64,000 nucleotides of DNA from positions 51,043,298 to 51,107,297 of the forward strand of contig CM055099.1 in NCBI GenBank assembly GCA_029204225.1. The letters are read 5' to 3'. The notes under the pieces are model-generated. The model saw nothing but the letters and a program-made list of their open reading frames with translations. It searched no databases and was not told the DNA's origin. The translations under genes were made by a program, and so were the position numbers. Origin of the DNA: Diphasiastrum complanatum (taxonomy: Eukaryota; Streptophyta; Lycopodiopsida; Lycopodiales; Lycopodiaceae). Positions 47,966-59,275 of the stretch are shown piece after piece; position 1 is the first letter of the stretch, and the number at the start of each line of letters is the position of its first letter.

Positions 47966-47999
47966 TGATTCAAACACATATCTCTGCAACAGGTAGTTT
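47824..47999. repeat. Duplicated (GA)n plus 42-bp unit
   Basis: GA arrays at 47,824-47,869 and 47,909-47,963, each followed by GTCTGATTCAAACACA then ATCTCTGCAACAGGTAGTTT. The two non-repetitive parts differ at about one base. The second unit ends 6 bp before the CMC2 ATG. Confidence 0.9.
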
Positions 48000-48005
48000 G
48001 TTGAA

Positions 48006-48915
48006 ATGCATCCACCGCTCACATTGCACAAGCATCCAGATTGTGCAGAGGTTGAGATATCTTCCGTTTTCTTCCTGTTTTTAGGTTGCATGCTATTAAC
48101 TGATTTTGGATTGACTCACACCCTTGCAACATTTATTATGTGCTTAGACCGTAAATGGGCAAGTTTGTGGTTCACTTTGTTGATGACATACTTGTTATAG
48201 TTGTGATGTCAGGCATGAGGGGGAACGTGTTATTTGCTGATAATAACAAGAGTGAAATATTTTTTTAAAAAACAGTGTATTTGGGTTTCATAGTGTCAGC
48301 AGATGGGATAAAACTAGATCCTAAAAAAGTAGCTTTTCTTCTTGCTTGGCCTATACCTACAGACTTGATAGTATTAAGAGGCTTTCTTGGATTAGCTGTG
48401 TTTATCGTAAAGGTGTCTGACATGGCTATGAGTTTGTAATCATCATACAGTAATTCTTACGCTTGTTTATGTTCATAAGCCCAAGCTGCAACATTCATTC
48501 TTTGCAACAAGTGGTAAACTTGTATGAAGTATATTCATATTGTGAACTTGTGCTTTGCTGTTTAATAGATCATTTTGCAGTTTAAGAAATGCCATGAGGA
48601 TCATCCAATTGGGAAATTTTTTGGGGAATGTACCGCTTTGAAGATCAAGCTGGACAAGTGCCTTCGTGAAGAGGTGAAAATTAAGTTGATATTATTGGAT
48701 TTTGCACAATATATTGACGGGTTAGATGTGACAGAGAATCATATGTAGTAGCAAGTAGCCTTACTACGCTCTTTATTTTACCATTGCGATAGAAAGCAGT
48801 GAAAAGGAAAGCAAATTTTGAAGCGAGTATAAAATTCAAAGAGAAACTTCGTGCTAGCAATGCTGCAAAAGCAGATGCAAAGGCTTCGAAGGATGCTTCC
48901 TATGGAGATCAATAA
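48006..48915 (+). CDS. CMC2: COX assembly mitochondrial protein 2 homolog
   Basis: Three exons: 48,006-48,050, 48,569-48,673 and 48,793-48,915 (stop 48,913-48,915), both introns phase 0 with GT...AG ends. The 90-residue product starts MHPPLTLHKHPDCAE, continues IILQFKKCHEDHPIGKFFGE and CTALKIKLDKCLREE, and ends in a Lys/Ala-rich tail. It has the twin CX9C signature: Cys13 and Cys23, then Cys36 and Cys46, each pair nine residues apart. Members of this family are imported into the mitochondrial intermembrane space through Mia40-dependent oxidative folding and help cytochrome c oxidase assembly. The MHPPL...HP start and HPI.KFFGEC block are typical of CMC2. Length is normal for the family. Intron 1 (518 bp) holds a gypsy RT remnant. 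The gene looks intact. Confidence 0.88.
48137..48415 (+). pseudogene. Gypsy reverse transcriptase remnant in CMC2 intron 1
   Basis: The plus strand gives FVDDILV (about 48,175), then YLGFIVSADGIKLDPKKVAF, LLAWPIPTD and RGFLGLAVF. These are the YVDD box and the following thumb block of Ty3/gypsy RT. The frame has shifts and stops. It is unlike the gypsy family elsewhere in the window, which lacks this part. Confidence 0.75.
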
Positions 48916-50910
48916 GAATGAAAACCCATTTGCATTTCTTATTCGCAGTTGACAATCTCTAAATGGATTCAACCAACGTGAGTTTGACACAATCTTCTCT
49001 TTGAAGGTGCTTGAATTGTCTTATTCACTTTTAGAGGAAGGTCTTGTCTGTATACTACTGAACATTTTACTAGTTTGCCAATGTGTAGGTCATCATAAAT
49101 AAAATTGGTCATGCAAATTTAGCTTTGAATATTTACCTATGTAGTCTCTTGTGCATGGAACTTTTCTCTATCTGCCATGAGAATTCCTCGCTTGACTTAA
49201 ACCATAATTGGTTTCATTCGAGATTTAAGGATTCGTTGACCATAAAAAAAAATAGTTTACTTTTTAATCATGAAGCCTTGGTCCTTGAAGAATGTTACCT
49301 TGTTGTCAGTTGTCGAACCCTTTACTCAAAAGTAGTTGATAACTAGTGTGATTTCAACGTTGAAGCAAGTGATACTTAAAATACCACCTTCTCACAAGTA
49401 TCTATTTCAGATGTGCCCCAACAATGTTGCATTAGATTGATCAAGAATGAACGTTGTACTACGCATCGATATGTTGTTAATAGCACTATGGATTGGCTAT
49501 GGTCTGTCCTTCATTATCATTAGAAGAGAGCTTACATGGAGTAAACCACGATTGAGAAACATTCTGAAAACACTTTCAGGATTTACTTTCTAGTTTCAAT
49601 TGCCTTCCAAGTCTTTTGTTTAACCTATTGCAAACAATAATCTACATAATCTACAATTCAGACTTAGGCCATTGAGTTCACGCTCTTCTCTTCTAATTTA
49701 ATGATTGAAATTCCTGTTGTTTATAATCACAATTACATTACCAACAATGGAAGCTAGAAAACAGATGTTTTTGTATTAAACTTTCATTATCAACAAATAT
49801 CATTGGAAATTCCATCATCATTGTAAAAATAACAAGTCTTCAACTTAATCGTATTCATGAATATTTTGGTGTACATTACACATATTTTGAACATAAATGA
49901 AGCCTAAATTGATGATACATGAAGCAATCTAACAATCTCCTATGACAAATGGCAAATAGCATCACATAGAATCCATGTCAAAGCCCTACAAGCATTAGCA
50001 AAGGCAATAGTTCTCACACCAAGAGCCCAAGCAATACCAAATTAGAAGCTGAGAAATGAATGTCTTTAGGCCCTATTTATTGCTGAAATAGAAGCCTATT
50101 TGACTCCTTTAGGCTTTGTATACTTGCAACCTGTAAATTGTGCATATGCCATGGGAATCAAATATATTGTCAACCCTCTTGTGCATATTGAACAAGTAGG
50201 GTAAGTATGACACATGGCCCACAAAGGGCCTAGAGCTAAATTTAGTATGAGACACCTCATGCGTACCCACAAAGCATGTATGACGTGTGGCACCCAAGAT
50301 CTTTTGGATCTCGAGGGGTTTCCATCCCTCCCATGAATTGATTATTCACTTGTTGGAATCCATCTGTCTTGTCAAGGAGCTTGAGCTTTGGTGTTTGCTG
50401 ACTTTCTTGATTCTCCATGTATTTGAATGATTTCTGTTATGCAATTGATGCTATCACAGTTATGATACTAGATAACTTTCTTCCTGGCCATCTTTCCTAT
50501 CCTTTTCTCAAAGTCTTGCCTCAAAGCTTTTGTAGGATCTAGGAGGAGAGCAATTTGTGGGCTTCATGATCAATGATGCAGGTGTTTATTGCCTGAACTT
50601 ATGCTTGGCGGTGGATCAAAGTTCTCTGGCTAAGGGTAGCTCTTAGAGGGAGCTAATGGTTGGATTGTGAGCTTTATCAAGTAGCCCTTTGGCACAATGC
50701 ACCTAGCATCTGTTGAAGCCTCTCCCACTATACAAAATTCTCAAGCGTCTCAAAGTTTTGCTTTCGTGGAATCTTCCAAAACAAATGAACTTTTTAACCA
50801 TCATGTCTTCCATTTGATTCATGCATTTGGTTTTTGTGTTTTGTCATCATCATCCCATTCTGATTCGTCTCACAAGAACAAGAGGCTCTCACATACGTTC
50901 TTAATTAAGA

Positions 50911-50921
50911 GCTCTGATACC
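50911..50921 (-). promoter_or_regulatory. Primer-binding-site-like sequence, copia relic
   Basis: The minus strand reads GGTATCAGAGC, matching the Met-type site apart from the first base. No paired LTR or gag is recognised. Confidence 0.3.
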
Positions 50922-52860
50922 TTTAACAGTCCAGGTCAAGAACTAGCCACAAACACACTGTTATTTGGTGCAAAGAACTATAATATATGTTGGTAACTTC
51001 CAATTCCTCAATAGGCACACATGCGTCACCCGTGAGCATCACTATGTAGATAGAGACAGACAGATGGATAACTGGATCCATTCTACTCGTGCTTTTCTAG
51101 ACATTACTTCTGGTTACACCTTTCAAGATCCAATTCTATTGTGTAGATCTTTTGTGTTGTCCTTCATCATTCCAAGTCTGCCCTTCATTTTGAGTACTAA
51201 TAGAAACTTGGTATGCTGGTTTTGTTACAACGCATGGATGATGAGTAGAGATTTCATAGCATTTGATCCATGTTATGTATAGTGGATTTGATGTTTCAAG
51301 AAACTTCATGAGTGGACTTGATGAGGTTGAGGGTTGCATGTCTCTTTTGTTATGTTACACCTTGCAAGATGTAATTTTGCCATGGTAGAACAAATAGGAA
51401 TCAAAGCTCCACAATCCAACGATCCAAGATCCATTTCTGAACTTAAACAACAAACTGAAAAACCTAACTGTATCCTAGATTAATCGCATGCAAAAGCAAT
51501 CCGATGATCTTAGATGGAAAGCGAGTCAATGCCACAGTTAAGAGTATCAGTCCTCCAGCATTTAGACCTAAAAGCAACATCACAAATACTAATTATAAAA
51601 TAAATCGTTTTGCAAGTTCTCAAAGAAAGAGTAGCAAAGAAAGTGTTGCATGGAAGCCACGAAAATCAGATTGAAATGCCATCAACAATGAAAGCGAAAC
51701 TCGTAGAGGGAGGAACTTTAGCATCCTCTTGTTGCATGTTTTAAACTGAAAGCTGCAGCTAGTCGCTACAATACGCTCCTGTTCTTAAGAAATTAGCTAT
51801 TGTCTCTATTTGGAAGACAATGTTGGAAGAAGGCAGTCCTCTCTTCTAGTGCCTTTTGCATGCCCAACCTGCAAGAAACAATCCAGATTCCAAAGCAATG
51901 GAGATTGTGCCTCTCCTCCATGCCATCGTCATGAGAGAGTGCAGGATTAAATAATAATAAAACAGACTGCTGGAGTTGCAAAGTCATAGATACACAAATC
52001 CCTGTTTGGAAAAGATGTGGGTTGTGCATAGTGAATACATTGATGTTAGGATCCTTCTATTCTCTAAATTATGAAGAACGATTATTTTTAAAACCTACTG
52101 GCGATTTCGTAAGAATAACATTGTGGGATAAGAGAAGCATTAAACGTACTGCTGGTTTCAAGAATCTGATTTTCTGTTTGCAGATGGAGGGTTGTTTTGA
52201 CCTTCTCATAAAGTTTCATAAATAAGATGCTTGTACGTTTTATGACACTCTGCTTTATGTTATTATTACTTTGATACCGTTCTAGATTGCTCTAGAACGA
52301 ACTTCTCACACTTTAATAGTGAAATGCTTCTAGAAGAAGATGATTGGTTTCTCAACAAGGCTTTGGCTGGATTCTTAGCACAAATTTTCAGCATGGGAGG
52401 AGTTTGCAGTTTGCTTCCATGAAATTTCAGTATGGATGCCATACATGCTGTAATAAAAGAGCAGAATCAAAGGGCTCTTTGCCCTTTCATGCTGCTTTTG
52501 ATGTAAAATGCTCCAAAATGTTAAAATGGTATTATATATATATGTAGAATCTAGGTATATAACTATATGATAGAAACTTTTCAGAAGTTCTAGTAAGAAC
52601 TTTGCAGTGACACTTTTGAAGCGATCAATATTGGCTGTGTTTACAAAAATTTCCATTGAGTATGCTCAGGGAAGCAAATGGCAGAGCAAAGAGTTCTGCC
52701 CTCCCGTTGCAAGTTCATTTCTGCCTTGCCTGACTCTGGCTGGCTTGGACCTTTAGTGGCTATAACACTTTTGCAAAAAGCCTGGTCTAGAAACTGTATC
52801 AAAGGCTTCATCATACCACGATTTGCTAGGGTTCCGCATCTAACATGGACCTCTAGTCGT

Positions 52861-52872
52861 TCTCTGATACCA
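52861..52872 (-). promoter_or_regulatory. Primer-binding-site-like sequence, copia relic
   Basis: The minus strand reads TGGTATCAGAGA, the same 12 bases as the primer site of the young element at 57,746. No gag or paired LTR is recognised. Confidence 0.35.
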
Positions 52873-53092
52873 CTAAAACAGAAGTTGATGGTGTGAATGG
52901 ATCATCCTCAGAAAACAGAAATTCGTATAACATTCCATTACGATACCAAATGGCTGTATTGGAGCTCAGAAAGCCGCAGGGAAATCTATATAGTGGCAAT
53001 TGTAGATACATGATGTGTCCATCCAATTTGTACAGATGATTGTACATAGAGATCATGCACCACCTACAAAGTTCAAACTAAGAGGTTTGAAA

Positions 53093-53390
53093 TTTGCACT
53101 TAAAAAAAATCATAGCTAATAATTGTCCTCTTTGACTAAGCGCACAATTCATGAAACCAGCAACTGCAGTTCACAGTTGTTGATAACAATAAAAAATGTG
53201 CGCCAGCCTGAATTGTTAATTATTCTCTTGTTTCTTGTTTGAATTTTGCACTTAAAAATCATAGCTAATAATTGTCCTCTTTGACTAAGCGCACAATTCA
53301 TGAAACCCGCAACTGCAGTTCATAGTAGTCGATAACAATAAAAAATGTGCGCCAGCCTGAATTGTTAATTATTCTCTTGTTTCTTGTTTG
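53093..53390 (+). repeat. ~150-bp tandem duplication
   Basis: Two copies, 53,093-53,244 and 53,245-53,390. They differ by a few substitutions and a 3-base A-run change. Each contains CATAGCTAATAATTGTCCTC and AATGTGCGCCAGCCTGAATT. The low divergence implies a recent event. Confidence 0.9.
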
Positions 53391-56122
53391 ATGAATGAGC
53401 TATTGATACGGGATTCTATTTAACACTCTTTTCATGTAGCCATGTCCAGCAGTCTTAGAGTTTGAATGACACTTGACATTCTGTTTGTGCAATTGTCTGA
53501 TCTTTTCTGATAAAATTAGTAATGCAATTGTGATGTTTATGCAGGTAATTGATATCAAACCTCGCTACCAGCTGCTGAATTCTCTGGATGGCTAAATCCA
53601 TCGACAAGCTGGCATTTTCATTGTAATGCTTTAAGATTTTGCTGGAAAGGCAGGTACATTGTATGGGAAGAAATTTTTTATAATAATGTCTAACAGCAAG
53701 CTAATCCACATTGTTGTAAGCACCTTTGAGCTTGTCCAATCGCATGCTTTTGAGTTGACTCAAGTCAACTTATTTTGGCAGATTTTTTGATGAAATCAAT
53801 GTAACTGAACAAAGGAATTTTCTGGTTAAGAGAAGTTGAGAATAAATGATGGCCACCTTTTGTAAAATCCATTTGGTAGATGCTTCCCTATCACACAATT
53901 TCCGAGTCTTCATAACAAAACACATCCTAAAATAGCAGGAGCTGGGTTTTGCAAAAAAAAGAATAGCAGTCAAAGTTTTGTACATGTAGAGATCTACATA
54001 TTTTACTTGATTAAGGCTTTTCATATTCATGTGAATGGAGAATTCCCTAACTTTAAAGGTTGGTGCGCTGAGTCACTTTGTTCCCCTAAATGGACAGTAT
54101 AAATGCTGATCAGAAGGATGGATGTCTTGATTTAATATGAACTTTTGCCTTCCACAAATCAAGAATCTCATTCAATTGAAAATGCAAATAGCTCGTAAGT
54201 AATCTATTCACTTGGACCAGACACAGAATATGTAAATAAAAGAATTGATCCATTTTGTTTGGGTTTGCATACGTTGAAGATAATTGTGGTAGGAAGAATC
54301 GTTGCTTGAGTGGTTTCTTCTATCTTACAATGAGCCAAAAGATATCCAACTTGCCCATGCATGATAAGCTTTTCCAACCTCATAAAATAAGCTTATAAAA
54401 TAACCAGGGGAAAACGGGCTTAAGAAGATACTTTGATATTCTAACATTCATAAAATGCAGGAAAATCTATAGGTTCTGAAATATATAGAATGAAGTTTAA
54501 AATGGTTGAAAGAAGCATTTGTCTGCTTGAATATTTCAAACATAAAATGTTTATGCTCAATGGTGAAATATGCTCCAACTTTCAGGTCTATCCCAGTTCC
54601 AAAATGGGAAAGGGAGTGAAAACAAGTGTTGAGATTAAAGCGTTATAATTCAAAAGCTTTGGTTGGTTATTCATGCTGTCGCACTAAACAGAAAAGATAT
54701 TTTCAGATTGTGCACAAGGTGTTCAACCAGGATAAATCTTAAAAACCCTGGCTAATATCATCCTAATAGATATTTGATTGGAGACTATATCTAGAATAGC
54801 CTTGGTTTTGGACTAAATAACCAACTGTAAAAATTTATCTCTAATGACTACTATCTACAAAGTCAATTGACAATGAAATTTTTGCTTATATGTAGAGCAA
54901 AACAAGTTTCAAAAGAGAACTCAATTCTGTCCAAACTCTGCATCACCTTGACCTGGCCTGACATACCTAGTTGAGGAATACAATTAGATGAAGCCATTGA
55001 TGATATCTAAATGTGATTGGATAAATTTTTTTTAGGGTACTTCCTACACATTCACTACAATTGTTACTAAACTTGTCCTTATGGGCAACAAATTCTCAAG
55101 GTGTGTGAGGTCATGTTTATTTTATTTTTTGCCATATGCCAATCTAGTAAATGTTAGGATATAGACTAGCCATTAGAGTTGAGTCAAATTGGATTAAGAG
55201 TGATATGTGTCACATGTTGAATCCATGGTTCAGATCCTAGCTCATGTTGATACTTGTGAAAAGTTCAATTGATGGCCCTTTTGTTTTTGTACAAAATGCT
55301 CATTTCTTAGATGTTTTTAATTATCTTTTTGGTAAATGATTTTGTCGTTAAATAATATTGTTAGAAATTTAGCATATTTTTCTGAATACGAGGTTTGTTT
55401 AGTTTACTTGATTGTTAAAATACAATTATCAAATTATAAACAGGTTATCAAATTTATGTTAAAGTATTTTTTGTTGTTTTTTTAGTAATTTTTTTCAAAA
55501 AAAAATGTTACAATCACTTGCTTAATCTAACAACTATTTTTTATAATAACAAATTGCACATAAATGATATTTTTATTTTTTGAGCCATTTCAGTGTAAAA
55601 TTTAAAAAATACTTTGCAATACTTCCTCCCAATTTTAAATATTTGCTAGGTAAATAATCTTGCAAAACTTTAGAAAATGCAGGTTTTTTTGAGGGGTTTC
55701 TCGAGCACTGTTTCACTTGTGACACATTTACACTTTCTAATTTTTTTTAAATTCTTCATGCCTATGCATCAAGAAATTTTGGCTATGCTGGAAAAACAAA
55801 TTTGTGTGAAACATCCATTAAGTGGATGATCCTTGGAAAGTTGAAAATTGGCTTTTTGGTTGCTACCAAAGGAAGAATTTTGAGGTAAAACCCATCTACA
55901 CATTATTTGAGACTGTAATACATTAGTTACATTGGAAGTCGTTTGGAAATTCGATTCATGAATTATCTACACATTATTAAATCTCAAAATTTTAAATGAG
56001 TTGTAGTAATTGGTTGATGTTCCATACAACATCTAACCTTTATTAAACTCAATTGCTCTCTCATGGCAACTGTTGCGTGGATCTTCCACGAGTAGGTCTA
56101 AATATTTGATGATGCCAATTCA
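53391..56122. other. Intergenic, no gene seen
   Basis: Short frames only. The text after TTTATGCAG at 53,545 (VIDIKPRYQLLNSLDG then stop) could be a terminal exon, but no partner exons were found. The 55,000-56,000 part is very AT-rich. Confidence 0.45.
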
Positions 56123-56350
<228 letters not shown>

Positions 56351-56715
56351 TGTGAATAGATACAATATGAATATCTAGTAATTGTTATGTTAATTTTTAG
56401 TAATATTTATTTTATAAATATGATATAATAATGCTTCTTAGTAGGGAGACCCATTTCATGGAACAGTCGAAAGAAAAAATGCATTTCTTTGTCCTCCATC
56501 AAATCTGAATATCTTGCAGCCACCTCTGCAATTTTCCATCATTTTCTAGGGAAAAATCCCAGAATAATTTCATTAGCCTGAAAGCAAACCAAAATGAGAG
56601 AATCCACTTACTTGGAGGTCAATTCCACCACCTAGAAGTAGAAAGCAAGGAGGAAACACCAAAAAGCTAGGAAAAAGCAAAAAGCAACTCCACCTTCTGA
56701 TTGATGCAAAGTCTT
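56351..56715. other. Spacer, no gene seen
   Basis: Between the SINE-like repeat and the old copia LTR. It may include leader of that old element; no gag is recognised. Confidence 0.4.
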
Positions 56716-56891
56716 GCACTGATACCACTGTAAGAATTGCCAAGTGGAGATTCGACTAGATTCTGTTGCATGCAACCAAAAGGACATGTGTGGAGCAAAA
56801 CCACCGTGGTCGTACACTTTTGCAGAGATAGCATTGTTGCTAAGTGTTATATTAATGAGCATGTGTATATTCTCTAGTCTTTTAATTGTAA
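56716..56891 (-). mobile_element. Old copia primer site and LTR remnant, target of younger element
   Basis: The minus strand reads AATTCTTACAG then TGGTATCAGTGC (56,727-56,716), an LTR end followed by a Met-type primer site. The LTR would extend rightward but is interrupted at 56,892 by the younger element. Its other part beyond 61,115 could not be delimited. Confidence 0.5.
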
Positions 56892-56896
56892 GTTTT

Positions 56897-57745
56897 TGTG
56901 AAAATTGGCAAAAGCTAACTTGATCAAATCTTGTAAATACCATTATGAGTAGTACATATCATCATTAGACATGTGTGGAGCCTGTTCTCACGTGTGAAAT
57001 AAATGCATTTATCATTTAGATGAGTCATATAGGTTGTACATACCATTTCATTCAAGATCTAGTGGCTAAAATGGCCAAAATCTAGTTTTCTAGCTATATG
57101 CCACTTGGCATCATTTTATTGGTAGGAAAAGCTATTTCACATGGATAGGAGTGATCTCACACGTGCCAAGGACTGCTCACATGTGTGAAAACATCAGTAG
57201 TAGGTGAGATCCAACTTGTAGTAGATATTTGTGCAAGTCCCTATAAATTAGGAAAATTGCCTAAAATCAAGGGAGGTGGCTATAAGTTAGGAAACTTGGT
57301 CCATGTGCCATATTGATGATTATTGGTGGATCCTTTGATGAGTAGGCACTCTCACACGTGCCAAATCAGCTGAGTAAGCATCAGCTCTGGTGTATATATG
57401 GTGGCTCATTTGGCCATAATTGACAAGAAAGCTAAATCTTGGTTTTGGTGCATTTCTTGAGTAATCTCTCCATTTGTCTTGTGATTTTATGCTTCTAATG
57501 GTTTCTAAGCTTAGTGTACTTCATTATTTGCTGGTAGTCCGTACTATGACAGTTCTTCACACGTGTGAAACCAACAAGTACAAGTTTTGATCATATTTGA
57601 TTGTTCTTGTTAGATTTGTTGATGTAGATTTGATCTAGTGCTATCTAATCTTGTGTAGATTGGTAGATCAATCTAATCTAACACCCAATCACACTTGTGG
57701 ATCTGATTTTGATCCATTCTTGGTCCTTTTTGATGTACTTTCACA
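56897..57745 (+). repeat. 5' LTR of young element
   Basis: 849 bp, TGTGAAAATTGG to CTTTCACA. TATA-like TATATAT at 57,393-57,399. CACGTG occurs at 56,989, 57,160, 57,355 and 57,560; the last is the centre of the palindrome TTCACACGTGTGAA. Confidence 0.92.
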
Positions 57746-57757
57746 TGGTATCAGAGA
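57746..57757 (+). promoter_or_regulatory. Primer-binding site, initiator tRNA-Met type
   Basis: TGGTATCAGAGA directly after the LTR; 11 of 12 bases match the Met-type site. Confidence 0.85.
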
Positions 57758-58612
57758 CTATACCCAAATTGGCAGGTTTTTGGAACAAGCTAATATTGAG
57801 GTAGTGAGGCTGAATGGATAGCTAGAACCATCATATTTGTACCAAATCTTGCTGTGGGCTGCAGGTGTACTTTACACACGTGTGGGGCCGTACAGGACCT
57901 GTTTTTGACAGTAAAATTCAGTTTGGTGCATTTTGAGCTTCATACACCCAATTTTGAGTCAATTCAGTGCATTTTTCAAGCTTTCACTTGCATTGTTTCT
58001 ATTCCATTGATTTGTTCTTGGTTTAGATCAATCATATAGATGGATTAAAGCTTGTTTATAGTACATTGAAGTTGATTCTCTGATTTTTTGAGTGTACATT
58101 GAAGTTGAGAGAGAAAGAGTGCTATAAACCAAAGATTAAGGAGTGATTTGCAAGGGGGGAGATTGAAATCCATTATACCTTCATTCTAGATTTGTTCAAG
58201 AGTGAAAGGGCTGAGTCTAGAAGCATCTAAATGCTAGAAGACACTCTTGGATCAGTCCTCCAAGTGAAATCTTAGTGAATTTCTAAAGCACAAACACTCA
58301 TAAAGGCAAAATCTACCTATACAAGGTGATAAGAATTGTTGGCAAGTACTAGGAGAAAAATTTGAGATCCAAGTCACATTGTTCACCCCTACTCAAGTGT
58401 GTGAGTGTGGTTTTTGGCTTGAATTAAAGTCATAAAGGTGAGTGAGGCATATGTGTTGTGGTTGATCCAAAATTTTCAAGAGATCCTTCCTTTGTAGAGG
58501 GCAAGAACTAGTAACTCAATTCTTGACTTTGGTGGAAAAATTGTCTTCTTAATTGTGATCGAATCTTGCTAAGTGGCATTAGCTCTTTGTAAGCTTCAAA
58601 CCTTTTGAAGTT
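57758..58612 (+). mobile_element. Leader of young element, no ORF
   Basis: About 850 bp where the gag start would be expected. No gag-like frame. One more CACACGTGTG lies near 57,876. Confidence 0.6.
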
Positions 58613-59274
58613 TTGCATTTGAAAGTGAATTTTTTGGTTCAAGATGCAAAGATAAATGTCACTTGGATTTATTTCATGTCCTTGGAAAGCATTTTGCTTA
58701 GAACTTTAGAAAAGTTCAAATTTATTGTTATGATCCAAGAGAAACCAAGAAAGATTAAGGAGAAATCACAAAATGAAAATAGTTTCATTTATGCTCTCAT
58801 GAAATCTTATGAAGAACTATTTTTCTTTGAAGAGATTTTTGTATCTCAAAGGTGAATTAAGGCAATACTAGTTGAGTGTGATGCCTTAATAGATAGCAAA
58901 GCATGTTTTCCTTGTAAACTTACATTGAATATGAAGTCAAGGAAATGGAAATGTCTTCATAATGTATTTTTTGTTGGTTTCAATAAGGTTATGAATGATG
59001 TGTTCATTCATAATGTTGAAGATTGTAAATTTTCAATTTTAAAGGCAAATTGTAAACTTCTTATGAGAATAAGTGAAGCATCCAAAGTGGACACTTATAT
59101 CCATAAGCAAGTAGTTAGCCTTATTGAGATGGAAATACTTCTTGATTTCAATATTAGAAAAATCATGCCAAGTTGTGGTGATTTTTGGACTTATGGTTCT
59201 AGCATAAGTAATGTTGATAATCATATGAAGTGCACATTATATGATCATGTTTTTTGTGATCATTTTAAGACATG
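58613..59274 (+). pseudogene. RT-derived open region, repeat unit 1
   Basis: Frames 58,613-58,855 and 58,925-59,275 join across a TGA at 58,853. SYEELFFFEEIFVSQ then IKAILVECDALIDSK resembles the copia RT opening (FEEP...EA..S..W.KAM..EYDALI.N), and KWKCLHNVFF may match its CKWVFK. After this, NCKLLMRISEASKVDTYIHK and VVSLIEMEI are repeated in unit 2. No catalytic YVDD is present. The protein role is unknown. Confidence 0.5.
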
Positions 59275-59275
59275 A

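Larger units (their letters stand above)
46261..48005 (+). promoter_or_regulatory. 5' flank of the CMC2 gene
   Basis: No protein-coding unit is supported here. It probably contains promoter and 5'UTR. CATACAG followed by GTACAGAG near 46,898 could be a 5'UTR donor, and CTCTGCAACAG just before GTAGTTTGTTG could be an acceptor; that acceptor text occurs twice. A ~65-bp segment is duplicated at 46,908 and 47,012 (GAGCATACA...TAATTGTAATGAT). Confidence 0.35.
48916..53092. other. Intergenic, no supported gene
   Basis: The first part holds the CMC2 3'UTR. The rest has only short frames. Two isolated minus-strand Met-type primer-site sequences (50,911-50,921 and 52,861-52,872) hint at old copia remnants, but no coding domain was recognised near them. 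Confidence 0.5.

Noticed and set aside
50697-50996. 99-codon Ser-rich plus-strand frame
   Set aside because: It lies opposite a Met-type primer site and looks like antisense of an old copia leader.
53546-53596. Possible terminal exon VIDIKPRYQLLNSLDG after TTTATGCAG
   Set aside because: The acceptor looks fair, but I found no upstream exon in phase and recognise no protein. Noted, not annotated.
57854-58039. Cys-rich small frame in the young element's leader
   Set aside because: Short, no conserved copy in the related family, and located in untranslated leader.
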